From Loripinus fragilis (taxonomy: Eukaryota > Mollusca > Bivalvia > Lucinida > Lucinidae): a DNA stretch of 64,000 bases. Position numbers and translations under genes: made by a program. The notes under the pieces are model-generated. The model searched no databases and was not told the DNA's origin. It saw nothing but the letters and a program-made list of their open reading frames with translations. Location of the stretch: the NCBI GenBank assembly GCA_964019695.1, contig OZ026524.1, positions 18,283,509-18,347,508 of the forward strand, in the 5' to 3' direction. Shown piece by piece: positions 45,750 through 56,790 of the stretch (position 1 is the first letter of the stretch; the number at the start of each line of letters is the position of its first letter).

Positions 45750-45948
45750 CACACCTTATAGGCGCAATCGAAAACATCAATACTATCGACGATTATAGAC
45801 CAAAAATAGTTAGAATCATAGTTTTTTTTTTATTACCATCACTCATCGAACAGGCGACACTTTGCAATCAAAACACTGTTTCTAGCGAGTTTTGATCCGC
45901 GTTCGTCAATGGTTAAGAGTGTTTTCGATTGCTCACTATCCGGTGTGG
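45750..45948. mobile_element. Snapback MITE SB, copy 2
   Basis: CACACCTTATAGGCGCAATC to the inverse ...CACTATCCGGTGTG. Inner blocks ATCGACGATTATAGACC and GATCCGCGTTCGTCAATGG. Absent from the paralogous site near 47015. Confidence 0.8.
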
Positions 45949-46046
45949 AAACAAACTTTTTTTTCAACAGAAACATGACTGAAAAATGTAGATTACTCCT
46001 AGCTCTTGTTTCAGATTGTTTTGGTTACGTATTCATTGTATCAATA

Positions 46047-46220
46047 CACATACCGGATAGGTGGCAATCGAAAACGTTGATGCTATCGACGAACGTAGAT
46101 CAAATACCGTCAGAAACAGACTTTTTGGATTGCAGTTTGTTTGCCTGACTGGCGACAAATGGAAAATTCTAGCGATTTGCGATCCACGTTCATCGATCTC
46201 GATTGTCGCCTATCCGATGT
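46047..46220. mobile_element. Snapback MITE SB, copy 3
   Basis: CACATACCGGATAGGTGGCA to ...GTCGCCTATCCGATGT. Includes GGCAATCGAAAACGTTGATG and a TGGCGACAAATGG centre. Matched by the copy at 47099, so it predates the tandem duplication. Confidence 0.8.
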
Positions 46221-46582
46221 AATAAAGTAGCGTATCTTATGATAATTGAATATTTTGGTCATTTCTCAATAAAGCATAAGCGACGGTATCTTAACTCGCA
46301 GAGGATATCCGTGAGCAGGTTGAAATGGCAATTAAGGTTTTATCGGAAATAAAGCCCGCGGTCAGTGATTGGTCAACGATCAACCAAAATATAACACATT
46401 ATTAAATAAAATGTACAATTGTCAGCGATTGAAACACCTCAAGTTTCTATAGTAAACACTTATTATAAGGTATATAACAATAAAAGGATGATACATTCTT
46501 CTGTATATTAACGTTTGCCAAGCCCAAATGAGATAATGTATAGTAGCCTTAACCATGAAGCTGTGAGGGCTGCACCAAGTGG

Positions 46583-46866
46583 GGATCCAGAGGGGGGGGG
46601 GGGCAGGGGGTCCGGACTCCCTCTGTAAAATCACAAATTAAATGGGTTTCTATAGGGAATAAACAATTGGACACCCCCTGGAAAAAGTTGGACCCCCTGG
46701 AAAAAAATTGGACCCCATCTGGAGCCTTGAAAAACGATAGATTTCTTTGAAATTGACCATTTGACTTCTGTAGAATAAGCTGAGGACTAAAAAAATCGTT
46801 GTCAGGGCTTTTTTGTCAGACTGACCTGGACCCTCCCCCCTCCCTGATGAAAATTCCTGGATCCGC
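46583..46866. mobile_element. D-repeat (GCAGGGGGTCCGG family), copy 1
   Basis: GGCAGGGGGTCCGGACTCCC, AAAATCACAAATTAAATGGG, TTGGACCCCCTGGAAAAA and an end GATGAAAATTCCTGGATCCG. Also at 61036-61218. It begins in a 14-G run. No ORF. Confidence 0.7.
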
Positions 46867-47098
46867 GCATCTGTACCATGCTTGCCAACCATTTATATAC
46901 AGAAAAGAATGTTATATTGTCATATATCTTCCTTTCAGGCACATGCAGTTCCTATTAATTTTATTAAAATGTATGCAGAAATGTCCATTTTATTATCATG
47001 AAACATGCAACGAAACAAAATAATTTTTTCAACAGAAACATGAAATAACTCCTAGCCCTTGTATCAGATTGTTTTGGCTACGTCTTCAGTATATCAAA

Positions 47099-47291
47099 AC
47101 ACACTAGATAGGCGGCAATCGAAAACGTTAATGCTATCGACGAACGTAGTTAAATATTGTAACATAATTTTGGATTGTTGTTTGTAGTCCGATAGGCAAC
47201 AAATGGCAATCACAAACACTGTTTCTAGCAATTTGTTATCAGCATTCATCGATTGTTTAGACTGTTTTTTATTGCTGCCTATCCGGTGTGA
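47099..47291. mobile_element. Snapback MITE SB, copy 4
   Basis: ACACTAGATAGGCGGCAATC to the inverse GCTGCCTATCCGGTGTG. Inner CGATAGGCAACAAATGGCAA. Confidence 0.8.
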
Positions 47292-47345
47292 TAAGGTAAT
47301 TGAAACAGTTACGTCATTTCTCCATAAAACATTAGTGACCATGTA

Positions 47346-48794
47346 CCTCCATGGGACCTAAAACATGAGAATGTCACATACAAGGCATGTGCACGTCTAC
47401 AACCCCCCCCCCCTTTTTGGGGTGGGGGTGGGTCTTAGGTTAGTGGCAGCATGCAGAAATAGCAACCGAGACATGTATATAGTATGTATATTTATACGGT
47501 CCGCAACTAATACTGAATGACTTCATACTCTGGGTGATGTTTTTAAAAGCTAATACTTGCATTCCTTCTTTTTGTGAAAGCAAAATACTTACAGAATTAC
47601 GTTTCAAGCATCAAAGAGTTGTCAGGGGAGAATAATATCTACCGTCTTAGAAAATAAGTATTCTCTTTTAAAAACAAGATTCAGGAACGATAACTCTTAC
47701 ACTCTTACTTTTAAGTAAAAGTAAGGTTATCTTTTGACATGGGTCCCGCACTACCTTAATTTTTCTACAGGTGAGTGTCAAAAGCCTCACACATTTTTAA
47801 ATCGTGATTGCTTTGAACATGCCAGTTTTATTTTTTAAGCACTGTCACTCAGTTGAAAGTATCGATTCAATCAGCGTAGACACAGATCCAACTGATCAAA
47901 TACGATCAGTTTGATCCGGGTAAATACTGCTTGCTATGTTTGTAAGGACATTTCCTACTAAAACAGCGTGATGTGGCTCCATTCATTTTCTGTAATTAGT
48001 TAATTGAGGCTGTTTACATACATTCTTTCAACGGTAACACCCCAGTCAAGTGTCAAATAAGTGGAATAAAATGCCCAAATTCTACCATCAGAATTATTAG
48101 AGCAAAAATTAGCGGTTATACTGTCAAAATACTGCCTGAAATGATTCACGATTATTGAATGCTCAATGAAACGTACATCTAAAGTCATTTATTCGCGATT
48201 CTAATTTATACAGCACTACAGTATATGTACGATACACTTTATGCTATACTGAACAAAAGTGCAAACGCTACACTGCAATATTTTATATTTTCTGAGAAAG
48301 TATTGGACGAAAAGTATTTACTAAAGCTTAATGTTTTCAAGACATCCAGCAAGCGATTCATCAAAACTCCACCAATTTGTCTCTTTTGGTTTCTGAGTTA
48401 TGTTCCTTTTTGTGTTTAAAGCTTTATTCACTGAATTTTGCAATTGCGCATGCGCAAAAAGATTGTTATGCTTATCAGAATTCGTCATAATTGTGTTAAT
48501 ACACAGGAAAACTGTCTTATCACTTGAAACAAGCTCAGAAATCAGTTTCGAATTTATCAAATTAAAAAAAATGACAAAAACAATTAGGGAATATTAAATA
48601 TTTGGTAATATTCGATTTATCACGATTTTCGATAACTTTCTCCTTTTGCCAAATCAGGTAGACCTATCAGCACATTGTTCCAACCATTTCTCGACCAGTA
48701 ATGTGCTCAGACTAAGATGCAACATCACATTGATTTTCCTCTGGAGATTTCAGTGATAAAATTTCAAGCTTGGCCAATTTGATGAAAAAAGAAA
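47346..48794. other. No gene recognised
   Basis: C-run and GGGGTGGGGGTGGG at 47401-47431. Otherwise AT-rich. Half of an inverted pair lies at 48246-48276. Confidence 0.5.
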
Positions 48795-49337
48795 GAAAGA
48801 GGACAAAGATCAGGAATCAATACAAACAGGCACCACACCTGGCCCAGGATACCAATGGGAAAGTGACAACTTCACAATTAGACATCTCAAACGAGAGCTA
48901 ATGGGTCAGCCCTTTCAGAGCAGGTGACTACAATGCAATAATAAACGGACACGCACGAAAGCATAACAAAACAAGACAGAAATAACATAAATGACCCAAT
49001 CCGCTTTCTAAGGTTGCTTTTCTAAACGATCAAAACACATTTCTGGTTGTCACATGTCTAAGGCTACCATTTCGTTCAATCGGATCTGGTTGGCAGTGGA
49101 TTTCTGAAGGCCTAAACTGTGAGCAAGGTGAAATTTGTAACCTGAAAAATTGTACCCTTGACACATTTAAAAGCCTTTCATGTGTTTCCTCGTGACAACA
49201 TCCGTAAACCTTTTACTGTATGCATAACCCAGTCTTTGAACATACAGATACACTTTCATTGCTTTACTGGATTGCATCATTTTGCATATAAATGGAAAAC
49301 AATTAGGGTGTAGCGTTTTCACTTTTGTTCAGTATAT
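48246..49337. repeat. Inverted repeat pair ~1.07 kb apart
   Basis: TATACTGAACAAAAGTGCAA and ACGCTACACT (48246-48276) are the inverse of AGTGTAGCG-like / CACTTTTGTTCAGTATA at 49307-49337. Could be ends of an element or chance repeat arms. Confidence 0.5.
48795..48990 (+). mobile_element. FR1, 3'-truncated copy
   Basis: CAAAGATCAGGAATCAATAC, CCAGGATACCAATGGGAAAG and a GTCAGCCCTTTCAGAGCAGG block, older than the copies at 31.8 kb. Confidence 0.75.
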
Positions 49338-49614
49338 AACCTTCACGGTGATCACTGGCCTGAAACGAGTCAACCGTTGCATAAAATGTTAATAAACTGG
49401 GTCTGTTTATGTCCATTCTACCAACAGTAATACTCCCCCGTTGAAAAGAACCAAAAATATGCTAAAATTCCATCTAATTACAGAAAAACACAACAAAAAC
49501 ATCAGGTTGAAAATTTTATCAAAAAATACTGCAGTTTTTTCTACATGCATATCGAAAATTTCGAGAGAAAATAACGTGAAAATATGCACTTAAAGCGGAT
49601 TTTTCACGTTTCTT
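48991..49614. other. No gene recognised
   Basis: AT-rich flank of the broken LINE. Nothing else seen. Confidence 0.5.
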
Positions 49615-52426
49615 ATTAATGTGGCAGTACTTTAATACGTATGGACTTCAAATGCTTGAATTTTGTAAAAGCAATGATTTATTTATTTTAAATGGAAGGC
49701 TAGGTCAAGATAGAGACCAGCCAAAAACAACATGTAAAGATCGAAGCACCATCGATTACTTTATAGCATCAACCTATGTCTTAGAATGTATCTCGAATCT
49801 AGTAATAAACGAGTTTTCCTCATTGTTTTCTGACCAACACTGTGGCATAGCTATCACACTTGGTGCAACGTATCAGTCGTCAGGTTCTGCTGATCTGAAT
49901 CAATCCTGTAGTACAGAGCCCAAAATCAAACTCTGGGATAAAGAAAATGCTCACCTTTTCATTAATAATATTGATCAATCTGAAGTTCTTCGAATTAAAC
50001 AGCTTGCTGACGAATATTCCGAAAATGAAAATGTGACCAAAAGTGACATTGACATGATCACTGATGGCATAGAAAATATATTCAATGACACATGCAAAGA
50101 GACATTTGGCATAAAGAAGCCATACACACGAAAACCAACGGCCAAATCTACTAGACCCTGGTTCAACTATGAATCCAAAAGTGCAAGAAATGTATATCAC
50201 AAAACACGAAGACTCTACAATAGATTTAAAACTGATCACTATAAAAATATGCTAAAAATCGTTAGTAAAACGTATAAAAATGTATTATCTAAAAATGCTA
50301 AATGTTCAATGCAGAAAAAATCGAGAAATTACGAAATCTCAAAACAAGGGACCCCAAAGAATATTGGCGGTTATTTTTCAAAACAAATAATGACCCTCCC
50401 ACTACTGCAAACAGGGGTGCTGAGTGGAATATGCAAGCTTATATGCCCCTTTATGAAGAGATAAATGTACCAATTACTGAAGCAGAAATAGTTAAGGCAG
50501 CACACTCTCTTAAAAACAACAAATCACCAGGAAATGATCATATTCTGAACGAACACATCAAAATGTCATTGCCCTTGATGCTGCCAATTTATGAAAAATT
50601 GTTCAACCTGGTTTTTGATACAGCAATGATACCTGAAAGCTGGCTTGAAGGAAATATCCTCCCAATATACAAAAATAAAGGTGACACACAGAATCCTGAA
50701 AATTATAGACCAATTACACTCTTAAGTTGCGTTGGTAAATTATATACCTCTATCATAAATAACAGACTCACAAATTATGCTGATAAATATGACATTATTA
50801 CAGACAGTCAAACTGGTTTCCGTCATGGGTTCTCTACCTTAGACAATCATTTGTAATCAACAGCTTGATAGACATGGCAAAGGCAAAATCGAAAAAGCTT
50901 TTTTGCGCTTTTATTGACTTTAAACAGGCCTTCGATACTGTTTGGCGTGAAGGTTTATGGCAAAAATTGAATACATACTGTATAAATGGTAAATATTTAA
51001 AATTATTACAAAACTTATATAAAAATATAAAATCAAGGATAAAAACACATGATGGTGTATCAGCGTTCTTCCCCTGCAGAATAGGTGTACGTCAGGGAGA
51101 AAACCTATCTCCTTTCTTGTTTGCCATTTTTCTAAATGATTTAGAATGGTATTTTAGACAAAATAATATTTCTGGTTTATCATGTGAATTTAATGATGAG
51201 GATTTGTACATGTTCATTAAAATATTTATTCTAATGTATGCCGATGGCACAGTTATCTTCAGCCACTCTCAAAACGACCTCCAAAAAGCTATTGACACAT
51301 TTGAAAATTATTGTAAGGAATGGAAATTGACAGTTAATGTTGCGAAAACCAAAATCATGGTCATTTCGAGAGGTAGGATAAGTAGAACAATGAAATTTCT
51401 TTATAATAATTCTGAATTAGAAATAGCCAATTCTTACAATTATCTAGGGATATATTTAGCAAGGAGTGGATCTTTCAACCAAGCAAAGAAACATATAGCT
51501 GAACAGGCAAATAAAGCTCTATTTTCCTTATTGAGAAAAATCCGTAACTTAAATCTACCATACGATCTTCAAATTGATTTATTTAATAAAACAGTGAAGC
51601 CAATTTTACTTTATGGTTCTGAAATATGGGGCTTTGGAAATATAGACGTAATAGAGAGAATCCAATTGAAGTTCTTAAAGTACATATTTAATTTAAAAAA
51701 GAGTACACCCTCATTCATGATTTAATGGGAACTGGGCATAATGCCAATTTATAAAGATATTAAAACAAGAGTTATATCATACTGGTCGAAAACTATCTCT
51801 ATGTCGGATCAGCCGACACGACTTTCTTATTTTTTATATAAAATTTTGTACAATATGCACAAAAATAAATTAGTGAATTCATTATATATCGAAAATGTTA
51901 AATCGATACTAGAATCATGTGGCTTTTCAGGAGTATGGCACTCGCAAGATACCAAAAACCCAAAATGGCTCTCATAGCTGTATCACAAAGATTAAAAGAC
52001 CAATATCTGCAGACATGGTCGGCGACAGTTGATAAAACCTCATCAGCAAAAAATTTCAAATTATACAAAGACGCATTCGGCTATAGCAAATTCTTATCTC
52101 TTTTATCTGCTAAAAATAGTAAAACCTTCCTAAGATTTAGAACTAGAAACCATACACTATCAGTAGAAACTGGTAGATGTAACGGTACACCACTGCACGA
52201 AAGGATATGCAACTTTTGTCAAAAAGAATTAGGAGACGAATTTCATTTCATGTTAGTATGTGATCACTTTTAGCAACAAAGACAAACCTATATTAAGAGA
52301 TATTACTATCATAATCCAAATACATTGAAGTTTAAGCAATTGATGAACACAGAAAATATAGCGGACCTGAAAAAAAATAGTTGTTTCATACAAATAATAT
52401 TAAAATCCTGTAAAGCACGACAATAG
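49615..52426 (+). pseudogene. Degraded LINE ORF2: endonuclease end, linker, reverse transcriptase, C-terminal domain
   Basis: A non-LTR retrotransposon ORF2 relic in several frames. 49619-50464 holds the end of the endonuclease (STIDYFI, then SDQHCGI) and the linker. The frame shifts near 50300 into 50302-50856 (NNKSPGNDHI, ENYRPITLLS, TGFRHGFST). A second shift near 50850 leads into 50865-51725 with FIDFKQAFD and IGVRQGENLSPF. The catalytic box reads YADG (51237-51248), so the second Asp of YADD is lost. A stop at 51723-51725, another shift near 51970 and a stop at 52271-52273 follow. The C-terminal ICNFC...HFMLVC motif lies at 52207-52260 and the natural end is TAG at 52424-52426. It has the same block order as the young LINE at 7533-9872 but is a separate, older family member. 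5'-truncated inside the endonuclease. Not functional. Confidence 0.92.
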
Positions 52427-53243
52427 TGAACCATGATTATTAACACTTCCAGTCTGGAGACAACAATCTGGGTTATTTATAGTAAACCGGTCTCAGGGGT
52501 TATTATATGCACGCACGTGTGCACACCGTACACGCGGGCGTGTATATTTTACCACCACTCACTGTATTATGTTTGCAGAAAACGAAAGATAACCTCAAAC
52601 ATACAGATTGTGCACATATGAATATTACAAATTAATGACTGTTTTTGCCTTTTATTTAACTGTATGCTGACCCTTGCCTGCTGGTGATTTCAATTAATGA
52701 CAATCCTCACAAATGGTTTTGGCCTAGTTGGGTTCGACAATATGTCGGGCCTGTTCTGGACTCAAAACGACTGGCATTGATCAAAAAGTAATGAAAAATG
52801 ATAAAAACATGAGAAATCGGCAAGCACACGGCGGGTTAACAATTTATTGATTATGGTTTTTAAGGGTTTTATCTATCGAAACAGACAATATGTGGGTATA
52901 TAGCCAGACAAGCAACATCCGCATTCTCACGACACAGGTTTTGACGCCGATACAAAGTCATCGACGTTATTACTGCGTCCTGAAGATGCATTCAAGTTCA
53001 TGGCTGTTGGTCAAAGTGTTTTTTAATCAACTCAATACTGACAGGTTCCTCTATGGACTGTTGTTGAACTGTTTAAAATCCAATAAACAAGCTCACAAAT
53101 AATTTTATGGCTAACTGTGACGTCGACACAGCGCTTAGCACTGCAGCGTTGATTCGAGGTCACTCAGCTTAATCCTGTGAGCATAACAATCAGGCACCAA
53201 GTTCAAAATAGTTTTCTCATTTCTCAATCAAGACCGATGTTGC
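52427..53243. other. LINE 3' flank and unassigned DNA
   Basis: The LINE 3' UTR probably runs to about 52640, but no clear tail is visible. A GACGCCGATACAAAGTCATC piece near 52943 resembles the array at 53372. Nothing else recognised. Confidence 0.45.
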
Positions 53244-53289
53244 GGGTGCTCAAAGTGACCGTCTCAATGAGACGGTTATTATGAGCACC
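53244..53289. repeat. Hairpin, related to 35024-35073
   Basis: GGGTGCTCAAAGTGACCGTC faces GACGGTTATTATGAGCACC. Core GTCTCAATGAGAC. Confidence 0.8.
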
Positions 53290-53371
53290 AAAAACACAGG
53301 CTTAAATTCATGAATTAGACATTAATTGCATTTCTATGTTGAAAATGTCCTTATCAGGAACTATGGTTGAT

Positions 53372-54610
53372 ATTGCATGCATGTATTCAAATAACATTCA
53401 AACACGATGTGAATTCGAAGCCGATGTGGCTCCAGCAGCCGCATAGACACCGGCATTACATTTTGATGGTGTAGTTTGCTCGCAAGCGACCTTCGCTTAT
53501 TGGGATTTATGTTCAATTGTACAATACGAATTTGGATTTTAAGAAAAACGTACCAAACGACGTAATATTGACGCCGATACGACGACAAAGCGCTGCACCG
53601 GCGTCAATATTGCTTCGGCTTGTCCATAGAGCTAAGGAGCCGATGTCTGTTTCCCCCCAGTCTTCGAAAATTTCATCAAATGTTATCAAACGACGCAATA
53701 TTGACGTCGATGCGACGTTAAAACGCTGCATCGGCGTCAATATTGTTTCGTCTTGTCCCTAGAGCTAATGAGCTGATGTTTGCTCCCCCAGCCTTCAAAA
53801 AAATACCTCGTGTCATCGGGTTATCAAACGACGTAATATTGACGTCGATGTGACGTAAAGGCACTGCATCGTCGTCAATATTGCCTCGTGTTATAACTGG
53901 CCTACTCGCATTCTGACCTGATTTCGAAGTCGATGTGGCTCTAGCAGCTGCATAGACATCGGCATTACAATTTGATGGTGTAGTTTGCTCGCTAGCAGCC
54001 TTCGCTCATTGGGAATCATGTACAATTGTACAATATAAATTTGGACTTGCGCAATGAGTGAATGAGAACAGCCTCATACCATATCTTAAACGACGTAATA
54101 TTGACGCCGGTGCGGCGCCAAAGCGCTGCATTGGAGCCAATACTGCTTCGTCTTGTCCCTAGAGCTAGTGAGCGGATGTTTGCTCCCCCAGCCTTCGAAC
54201 ACTCTCGTCACGTTATCAAACGACGTAATATTGACGTCGATGCGACGCAAAAGCGCTGTATCGGCGTCAATATTGCTTTGTCTTGTCCCTAGAGCTAAGG
54301 AGCCGATGTTGTTTCCCCCGAGCCTTCGGAAAATTTCATCACATGTTATCAAACGACGTAATATTGACGTCGATGCGACGTTAAAGCGCTGCATCGGCGT
54401 CAATATTGCCTCGTCTTGTCACTAGAGCTAATGAGCTGATGTTTGCTTCCCCCAGCCTTCGAAAATTTTTTTACCACCTATCATCGGGTTATCAAACGAC
54501 GTAATGCTAACGTCGATGCGACGTAAAAGCGCTGCATCGTCGCCATTATTAACTCGTGTTATAACTGGCCAACTCACATTCTGACCTGATTCTATATTAC
54601 CCGTAAGAGG
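53372..54610. repeat. Higher-order tandem array, ~133-bp units with internal inverted repeat
   Basis: ACGACGTAATATTGACG starts at 53557, 53690 (GCAAT variant), 53828, 54090, 54220, 54353 and 54496. Each unit holds AATATTGACGTCGATGCGAC facing GCATCGGCGTCAATATT, then CTTGTCCCTAGAGCTAA and CCCAGCCTTCGAAAA. A ~150-base spacer (TCGAAG...GATGTGGCTC, GTGTAGTTTGCTCGC) precedes each block at about 53410 and 53930, giving a ~533-bp super-repeat. The open frames here are by-products. Confidence 0.92.
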
Positions 54611-54971
54611 AGTACTAAGATAACCTGCAGCCCTGGCGAGGCGACGAACTAACAATCGTTGTAAGAAGGAAAGTATTACCTGTCCAGATGCTGATCCATA
54701 ATCAAAACCATGGTCTTTAGTAATTCCAAAACGTTTGATTCTTTTTTTTAAAAATACATATCCAAAATAACAGAATCACATCAAAGAATAACACGCGGTT
54801 TTCTGAACATGACATAACATCCTAAAACCGGTATAGTCTGCCAAAATTGACCTTAGACTGATTAATTTTCGCCAAAATCTTCGTGATATTCGTGCGTTTT
54901 CGTGGAGTACTCCGACCTTGGTCACGCTTTAACAGAGAATATGAAGATAATGTCAATTCGTTAATGCAAAT

Positions 54972-55042
54972 ATGTCTGATAGCCTAGTGATTAGTTGACT
55001 ACTTACAAATCAAGCATACCTGGATCGAAACCTGGAAGGAAC
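54972..55042 (+). mobile_element. tRNA-like SINE head (family S3), sense
   Basis: GATAGCCTAGTGATTAGTTG (A-box region) and TGGATCGAAACCTGG (B-box region) at tRNA spacing, followed by T-rich sequence. Too diverged to be a working tRNA gene. Confidence 0.55.
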
Positions 55043-55316
55043 TTTTTTTATATAAATTCCAAATTGCTTTCTTTTTTAAGTTAATATTGTTTGTCTTGTG
55101 ATAAGCTTCACATCTTTCATTTGTATTTAGCCGCTTTTGTTTTCATTATTCTCTACGTTCCCCACTCTTTCCTTGTCAGCTGATAACATTTGCAAATAGT
55201 TTGGACCCAGTTCAGTACCAACAGAATGTCACGGTTCTGATCTGGATACAGATCATTTGACACTCTGATAGTGTTCCTTATAACCTTTTGAAAAGTAAAA
55301 TTTGATTATAAGTCAG

Positions 55317-55593
55317 CAGATGATAACAAAAATCTCAAAAAAATATTCAGCGTGCAAAGAGTTAATCACATGTAGGCTTATTAATATTAATCACGGTGCT
55401 GTATTTGTTAGATGATAACAAAAGTCTCAAAAAATATTCAGCGTGCAAAGAGTAAATCACATGTAGGCTTATTAAAATTAATCACAGTGCTGTATTTGTT
55501 AGATGATAACAAAAGTCTCAAAAAATATTCAGCGTGCAAAGAGTTAATCACACGTAGGCTTATTGAAATTAATCACGGTACTGTATTTGTTAC
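55317..55593. repeat. 91-bp tandem repeat, three units
   Basis: GATGATAACAAAAGTCTCAA at 55319 (variant), 55411 and 55502. Each has TATTCAGCGTGCAAAGAGTT and ACGGTGCTGTATTTGTTA. Identity between units is high. Confidence 0.93.
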
Positions 55594-55687
55594 ATAAACG
55601 CATGCCAAATTCAAATAAATCATCCAGGTGTGCACAAAATCAAGAATAAAGACAAAGAAACTAGCAAATCGAAAAAAAAAATGTAAA

Positions 55688-55771
55688 AAAAAATACTCAA
55701 ATGCTACTGGACTCGAACCCACATCTTTTGAGTGCTAAAACACTCAACTATCCACTAGGCTATCGGGGAAT
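55688..55771 (-). mobile_element. tRNA-like SINE head (family S3), antisense
   Basis: Minus strand: CCCCGATAGCCTAGTGGATA, then GTGGGTTCGAGTCCAGTAGC, with A and B boxes at tRNA spacing and an AC-rich stem. Better preserved than 54972-55042. It could be called a tRNA by a scanner, but the poly(A)-side sequence and the paired copy favour a SINE. Confidence 0.6.
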
Positions 55772-56029
55772 TGTGAATAATTTCTTTCAGATTAGTAATT
55801 GTACAACGATCTAAAGCGCACTTTTTACGAAGATTCACGAAGACTGAGTAAAAGGTCATTGAATATTCATATGTATCGGGTCAATTTTGACAAACAATAC
55901 CTGTCAACTCAAATAGACCGGATTAATGCCCACGTGACACAATCACGTTAATAATATTTACATACAGTAACTGCACCATAGACAAATTCCAAGATCAGAA
56001 AAACCGATCATAAATTAGGTCTGTTGTGA

Positions 56030-56185
56030 CCCCTCATTCCGAGGATTACGCATCTGGCTAGGTAATACTCGGATGTGTTGATGCTCACGTTATTAGTATA
56101 AGAACATATTATGTAAAATTTGATTCTCTTGTTGTTAACCATGTTAACCTAGAGTAATAAAGAATTGAATAGAATTGAATAGAAA
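56030..56185 (+). mobile_element. LINE-like 3' end with short repeated tail
   Basis: CCTAGAGTAATAAAGAATTG followed by AATAGAATTGAATAG. A polyadenylation-type AATAAAG lies directly before ~10-base tail repeats, as in many LINE 3' ends. No coding part visible. Confidence 0.5.
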
Positions 56186-56194
56186 ATAGACAAA

Positions 56195-56345
56195 CAAAGA
56201 TCTTAATAACAATCGGTAGCTTAATTAAGATCGAAAGTATTGCAGAATGCTCCCGTTGGCTATACTTTTGACCTGCATTAAGCGATAACTGGTATTGAAA
56301 CCAATTTTCGGTCTCTGAGAGTGGCCGTTTAACACAGGTTTTACT
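56195..56345. repeat. Second copy of the TATTGCAGAATGCTCC repeat
   Basis: AGTATTGCAGAATGCTCCCG, AAGCGATAACTGGTATTGAA and GGCCGTTTAACACAGGTTTT align with 27895-28060. Confidence 0.7.
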
Positions 56346-56673
56346 GTACTTTATAGTTATGGGTGTGTTTTATTGTAAGTACATTAGCACGTAAGACTTA
56401 CAGCAGCAACAAGGCAGTATTTGGCTTAATAGATTCTTATGGAAGCCTACATGGGACATCGCAACGTGTTACTTATCACTCAGTGTGACGATGGACTATT
56501 TTTCATGCAAATCTGACGCATTGGCTGAGTGCAAACAAAGAAATAAGCGATTTTGCTCCTTTTGTATTATACTTGCTGATAAAGGCTGATTTATACTTGG
56601 GTCATATTTTGAGCTGGCATTTTACTTGTGACTTATGCGTGTTTAGTTACATTTAGTATGCTCTTCTGGGCGC

Positions 56674-56790
56674 TGGTCTGTGCATTTGCTGTTCGAATGC
56701 AACAAAATCATGGTCTGCGCATTTGCTGTTCGGTTGCAAAGAAATCAGGGTCTGCGCATTTCCTGTTCGGTTGCATCGATATCAGGGTTT
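56674..56790. repeat. ~40-bp tandem triplet
   Basis: GGTCTGTGCATTTGCTGTTC, GGTCTGCGCATTTGCTGTTC and GGTCTGCGCATTTCCTGTTC, each followed by G(A/G)TTGCAA-type sequence and ATCAGGG or similar. Confidence 0.85.

Larger units (their letters stand above)
45035..46345. repeat. Tandem duplication, copy 1 (with two MITE insertions)
   Basis: Shares with 46468-47345: the block around ATTAATGTTTGGCAAGCC, ATATACAGAAAGGAATTTTA, CTTTCCTTTCAAGC, TTCAACAGAAACATG, CTCCTAGCTCTTGTTTCAG, one SB element, and TCATTTCTCAATAAAGCAT. It has MITE-A (45218-45675) and an SB copy (45750-45948) that copy 2 lacks. Confidence 0.75.
46468..47345. repeat. Tandem duplication, copy 2
   Basis: Partner of 45035-46345. It lacks MITE-A copy 5 and SB copy 2 but holds the D-repeat at 46583-46866. 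Confidence 0.75.
54832..55930. repeat. Inverted pair of tRNA-like SINE-type repeats
   Basis: CCAAAATTGACC plus TCTTCGTGATATTCGTGCG (about 54850-54898) and the inverse of GATTCACGAAGACTG plus GTCAATTTTGAC (about 55830-55890) flank two tRNA-like heads in opposite directions. Divergence is considerable. Confidence 0.5.

Noticed and set aside
48246..49337. Defined DNA transposon
   Set aside because: One ~30-base inverted match only, with no target duplication or repeat copies seen. Kept as a simple inverted pair.
53513..54655. Several 75-105-codon frames on both strands
   Set aside because: They lie in the ~133-bp tandem array and repeat with it.
55688..55771. Functional tRNA gene
   Set aside because: A and B boxes are present, but the acceptor pairing is poor and a related decayed copy lies nearby, which fits a SINE head better.
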